Positions 23,659 through 26,251 of a DNA stretch of 26,251 bases are shown here, in pieces. Position numbers and translations under genes: made by a program. This DNA comes from an uncultured Bacteroides sp. (lineage in GTDB: Bacteria > Bacteroidota > Bacteroidia > Bacteroidales > Bacteroidaceae), in NCBI GenBank assembly GCA_900552645.1, contig USAN01000018.1, positions 1 through 26,251 of the forward strand, read 5' to 3'. Under the pieces are notes generated by a model that was not told where the DNA came from, did not search any database, and was given only the letters and a program-made list of their open reading frames with translations. Numbering within the stretch: position 1 is the first letter of the stretch; the number at the start of each line of letters is the position of its first letter.

Positions 23659-25332
23659 ATGATTAAAGAAAATTTTATTAAGCTATACGAGAATAGCTTT
23701 AAGGAGAATTGGGATTTACCATGTTACAGTGACTATGGCGATGATATAAATTACTCGTATGGAGAGGTAGCAGAAGAAATAGCAAAACTGCATCTTCTCT
23801 TCCACCACTGCAGCTTAAGACGTGGAGACAAGATATCAATAATAGGAAAAAATTCCTCACACTGGTGTATCGCTTTCATGGCTGCTGTTACCTATGGCGC
23901 AATAGTAGTACCTATTTTACCAGATTTCAAGCCTAATGACATTCATCATATTATAAATCACTCAGAATCAACTTTCCTATTTACTAGCGACAGAATATGG
24001 GATACCCTCGAGGAAGAAGCTTTGACAGATCTGCGAGGAGTTTTTTCACTTAAAGATTTTAGATGTCTGTATCAGCGCGATGGCGAAACTATACAACGCT
24101 TCATTCACAACATTAGCGACAAGATGAACCGTGCATATCCAAATGGATATAGTCGTAACGATGTATCTTATACAGATTTATCTAATGACAAGATCATGAT
24201 GCTAAACTATACTTCCGGAACCACCGGTTTTAGTAAAGGAGTAATGCTTACAGGCAATAATTTGGCTGGAAATGTAACATTTGGTATCCGTACAAAACTT
24301 CTTGTTCGAGGAGAGAAAGTTCTTTCGTTTCTTCCAATGGCTCATGCATATGGATGCGCTTTCGATTTTCTTACAGCAACAGCCGTAGGTACACATATAA
24401 CTTTGCTTGGCAAAACACCTTCACCTAAAATTTTGATGAAAGCATTCGATGAAGTAAAGCCTAACCTTATAATAACTGTACCTCTTGTCATAGAAAAAAT
24501 TTACAAGAATGTAATACAGCCTATCATAAACAAGAAGACAATGAAATGGGCACTTAATATTCCATTACTTGACAATCAGATATATGGTCAGATCAGAAAA
24601 AAACTTATTGATGCACTTGGAGGAAGATTCAAAGAGATAATAATAGGAGGAGCAGCCATGAATCCTGAAGTAACAGACTTCTTCTATAAAATAAAGTTTC
24701 CATTTACCATAGGATACGGAATGACAGAATGCGGCCCGCTTATCAGTTATTCTCCCTGGAGTGAATTTATTCCAGGATCATCTGGAAAGGTTCTGGATAT
24801 AATGGAAGCTAGGATTGCACCCGAGAATCCAAACGACACTCTAGGTGAAATTCAGGTAAGAGGAGAAAATGTAATGAAGGGTTATTACAAGAACGAAGAA
24901 GCAACCAAGGAAACATTTACAGAAGATGGATGGTTAAAAACAGGAGACTTAGGTACAATGGATGCCGAAGGAAATATATACATACGAGGCAGAAGTAAGA
25001 CTATGCTACTTAGCTCTAACGGACAAAATATATTCCCTGAAGAGATAGAAGCAAAACTAAACAATCTCCCATTTGTATTAGAAAGCCTTATAATAGAAAG
25101 AAACAAAAAACTTGTAGCATTGGTATATGCCGATTACGAAGGATTAGATTCATTAGGATTAAATACTCCGGAAAGTATAAATACGGTAATGGAAGAAAAT
25201 CTTAAAAATCTAAATAAATTAATTGGTAATTATGAGCAAATCAGTAAAATACAGCTCTATCCTACTGAGTTTGAAAAGACTCCAAAGAGAAGTATAAAGC
25301 GTTTTCTCTATAATAGTATAGCAGAAGAATAA
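23659..25332 (+). CDS. Long-chain acyl-CoA synthetase-like AMP-dependent ligase
   Basis: The 557-aa ANL-superfamily enzyme activates a carboxylic acid with ATP and joins it to CoA. Motifs in order: the phosphate loop Y184-TSGTTGFSKGVM, LPMAHAYGCAFDF, YGMTECGPLISYS at 353-365, TGDLG at 428-432 (D430 binds ribose), IRGRSKTMLLSSNGQNIFPEEIEAKL at about 442-467, and the late lysine K547 in TPKRSIKRF. The overall form and length are those of long-chain fatty acyl-CoA synthetases of Bacteroidetes, and the fatty acid class is the best guess. No beta-oxidation genes are near, so a role in lipid recycling or fatty-acid salvage is more likely than catabolism. It is divergent from mtaB and transcribed alone. 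The ATG at 23659 follows an imperfect promoter box (AATATTTG, 23647-23654) by 4 nt. Confidence 0.87.
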   Translation: MIKENFIKLYENSFKENWDLPCYSDYGDDINYSYGEVAEEIAKLHLLFHHCSLRRGDKISIIGKNSSHWCIAFMAAVTYGAIVVPILPDFKPNDIHHIINHSESTFLFTSDRIWDTLEEEALTDLRGVFSLKDFRCLYQRDGETIQRFIHNISDKMNRAYPNGYSRNDVSYTDLSNDKIMMLNYTSGTTGFSKGVMLTGNNLAGNVTFGIRTKLLVRGEKVLSFLPMAHAYGCAFDFLTATAVGTHITLLGKTPSPKILMKAFDEVKPNLIITVPLVIEKIYKNVIQPIINKKTMKWALNIPLLDNQIYGQIRKKLIDALGGRFKEIIIGGAAMNPEVTDFFYKIKFPFTIGYGMTECGPLISYSPWSEFIPGSSGKVLDIMEARIAPENPNDTLGEIQVRGENVMKGYYKNEEATKETFTEDGWLKTGDLGTMDAEGNIYIRGRSKTMLLSSNGQNIFPEEIEAKLNNLPFVLESLIIERNKKLVALVYADYEGLDSLGLNTPESINTVMEENLKNLNKLIGNYEQISKIQLYPTEFEKTPKRSIKRFLYNSIAEE

Positions 25333-25435
25333 AAAATATGTTTTACAACATGCTAATAATCAATAATATATATAATTTTCATAATTTTTTAGAAAAAAAG
25401 TTGGTTTTTTTGATACAACGTATTTAAAAAGTACA

Positions 25436-25443
25436 TACATTTG
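25436..25443 (+). promoter_or_regulatory. -7 box for the small lipoprotein gene
   Basis: TACATTTG followed by C matches TAnnTTTG exactly. A TTTG lies 23 bp upstream (25409-25412), a little far for a -33 element. It predicts a leader of about 49 nt before the ATG at 25496. Confidence 0.55.
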
Positions 25444-25495
25444 CAATGTTTTAATAAAGCAATATAAGTATTACAGATTTAAAAAAGCAAAGAAA

Positions 25496-25690
25496 ATGAA
25501 AAAATTAGTATTTTTGTTCGTAGCATTCGCTGCTATTTCTTTAGCATCTTGTGGAAATAAAGCAGCTAACGATGCAGCAGCATCAGATTCAGATTCAGTA
25601 GCAGTAGTTGAAGAATCAGCTACAATTCAGACAGTTGATACAGTAGCTGCTGATAGCGCTGCAACAGATTCAGCTGTGGTTGCTGAATAA
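25496..25690 (+). CDS. Tiny acidic lipoprotein of unknown function
   Basis: The 64-aa precursor has a textbook lipoprotein signal: MKK, a hydrophobic core, and the lipobox LASC with the lipidated cysteine at residue 19. The mature part is only about 46 residues and consists almost entirely of Ala, Ser, Asp, Val, Thr and Glu, with a single Lys (in CGNK) and no aromatic residue, so it is very acidic and probably unfolded. Short motifs recur loosely (DSVAVVEE, DTVAADSAATDSAVVAE). It has its own promoter and a strong terminator, so it is a real single-gene unit. Small lipoproteins of this style occur in Bacteroidetes, but no function can be assigned. Confidence 0.75.
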   Translation: MKKLVFLFVAFAAISLASCGNKAANDAAASDSDSVAVVEESATIQTVDTVAADSAATDSAVVAE

Positions 25691-25713
25691 TTTTCGAACA
25701 TTAGAGAGAATTG

Positions 25714-25747
25714 AAAGTCTGCGGTGCAATGCACTACAGACTTTTTT
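25714..25747 (+). terminator. Terminator of the small lipoprotein gene
   Basis: Outer arms aaagtctg (25714-25721) and cagacttt (25737-25744) enclose an inner gtgca/tgcac stem with one mismatch and one G-T pair between. Six T residues follow the base of the stem. The hairpin starts 23 nt after the stop codon. Confidence 0.8.
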
Positions 25748-26137
25748 ATTTTATCATCAATACTCCTTTTACATATATCCTGAACAGTAAAAAAATCAGT
25801 GAATATATTACCCACTCTTATAATAAATACATCAAATTACTTTTCGAAAGTTTATGATTTACACTAAATAAATAGTCTATACAGTAAATCAAAACTAATA
25901 TCACATTATTTACAATTCCAAAATAATACTAATTAGCGTATTATGCGTAAATGATATAGCGATATATTTCACATATCATTTATAGTATTTATATATTTTA
26001 CAACCAAAACCAGTTTTTGAAATAAATATGTAAAGCGGTTTAGATATAATAAGTATAACCCGTAAGCTGATTTATGTTTTAAGAAAAAAGCGTAAACTAA
26101 ATTCAGTACACTTCAATATCAATTTAATAATTATTTA
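25748..26137. other. AT-rich stretch without a supported gene
   Basis: Stops are frequent in all frames and no RNA gene is recognisable. The only structure noticed is a 10-bp inverted repeat (taaatgatat 25948-25957, atatcattta 25973-25982) with a 15-nt spacer and no T-run, which could be an operator or chance. Confidence 0.5.
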
Positions 26138-26251
26138 AATGACCGGTTTGGTGCCCACCAATTTATATTTATAGGCCTTCGATTTATATTTATAGGCCGT
26201 CAATTTATATTTAGTGCCCATCGATTGAGACTTTAAAATACATGGTACTTT
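26135..26251 (-). CDS. Possible C-terminal end of a repeat protein (partial, runs off the right edge)
   Basis: On the minus strand one frame is open from the right edge to TAA at 26137-26135. It reads through the 21-bp repeat as seven-residue units of the form AYKYK(L/S)x and ends KYKLVGTKPVI. An ATG at 26221 would give only 28 residues; without it the frame continues past the edge. A 21-bp repeat keeps any stop-free frame open, and one plus-strand frame is also open across most of the repeat, so coding is unproven. Confidence 0.25.
   Translation of the reverse strand, partial: KVPCILKSQSMGTKYKLTAYKYKSKAYKYKLVGTKPVI
26138..26221 (+). repeat. 21-bp tandem repeat, three clear units with degenerate flank
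   Basis: Units at 26159-26179, 26180-26200 and 26201-26221 share the core atttatattta. The first two continue taggcc; the third has gtgccca in that place. The preceding 21 bp (26138-26158) also ends in gtgcccac, so the gtgccca form flanks the taggcc form on both sides. Units abut with no spacers. Confidence 0.8.

Noticed and set aside
25627..25815. Minus-strand frame over the end of the small lipoprotein gene
   Set aside because: It is antisense to the lipoprotein and reads through its terminator hairpin; no promoter or family match is seen.
26138..26221. CRISPR array
   Set aside because: The units are contiguous with a 21-bp period and there are no spacers or cas genes.

Overview
The window is a stretch of ordinary chromosome from a Bacteroidales-type bacterium (Bacteroides/Prevotella-like; the genus cannot be fixed from the sequence). 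The evidence is AT-rich DNA, A-rich translation starts without clear Shine-Dalgarno sites, repeated -7 boxes of the Bacteroidetes form TAnnTTTG in front of most transcription units, and protein types typical of the group: an LptD with an OstA-like start, B12-dependent NrdJ, MtaB, an AsmA-like giant, and an amidase/MCE gene pair. No transposase, integrase, phage gene, CRISPR array, tRNA or rRNA was seen.

Layout. 1-3738 (minus): an HD-domain protein, LptD, and the start of a uracil permease that runs off the left edge. 3792-7872 (plus): a tight three-gene unit with a secreted DUF1343/NamZ-like muramidase, a membrane multi-[4Fe-4S] protein that looks like a NapH-NapG fusion, and a Tat-type, lipobox-bearing aldo/keto reductase with ferredoxin clusters. 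8068-9042 (minus): a BASS-family transporter. 9204-11362 (plus): an N-acetylmuramoyl-L-alanine amidase followed after 2 nt by an MCE/MlaD protein. 11701-13107 (plus): dnaA, convergent with a nitroreductase (minus). 14260-16797 (plus): nrdJ from a GTG start, convergent with a 996-aa AsmA-like protein (minus). 20085-20453 (plus): folB, convergent with mgsA (minus). 21212-23554 (minus): a family 2 glycosyltransferase behind mtaB. 23659-25332 (plus): an acyl-CoA synthetase. 25496-25690 (plus): a tiny acidic lipoprotein. 25691-26251 holds no full gene, but a 21-bp tandem repeat lies at the right edge, inside an open minus-strand frame.

Themes. Much of the window concerns the cell envelope: LPS assembly (LptD), peptidoglycan turnover (NamZ-like protein, amidase), lipid transport (MCE, AsmA-like), glycosyl transfer and acyl activation. 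DNA replication supply is represented by dnaA and nrdJ, each of which has a TTATCAACA motif in its upstream region. The least ordinary item is the 3792-7872 unit. It appears to build an electron path from the membrane to an exported aldo/keto reductase, which is odd because aldo/keto reductases normally use cytoplasmic NADPH.

Two apparent long frames start at TTG codons that lie inside promoter boxes. The starts of the nitroreductase and mtaB were moved to downstream ATGs for this reason. Four of the six hairpins found sit at convergent gene junctions and look like bidirectional terminators. All positions and motifs were read by eye; no homology search or folding program was run.
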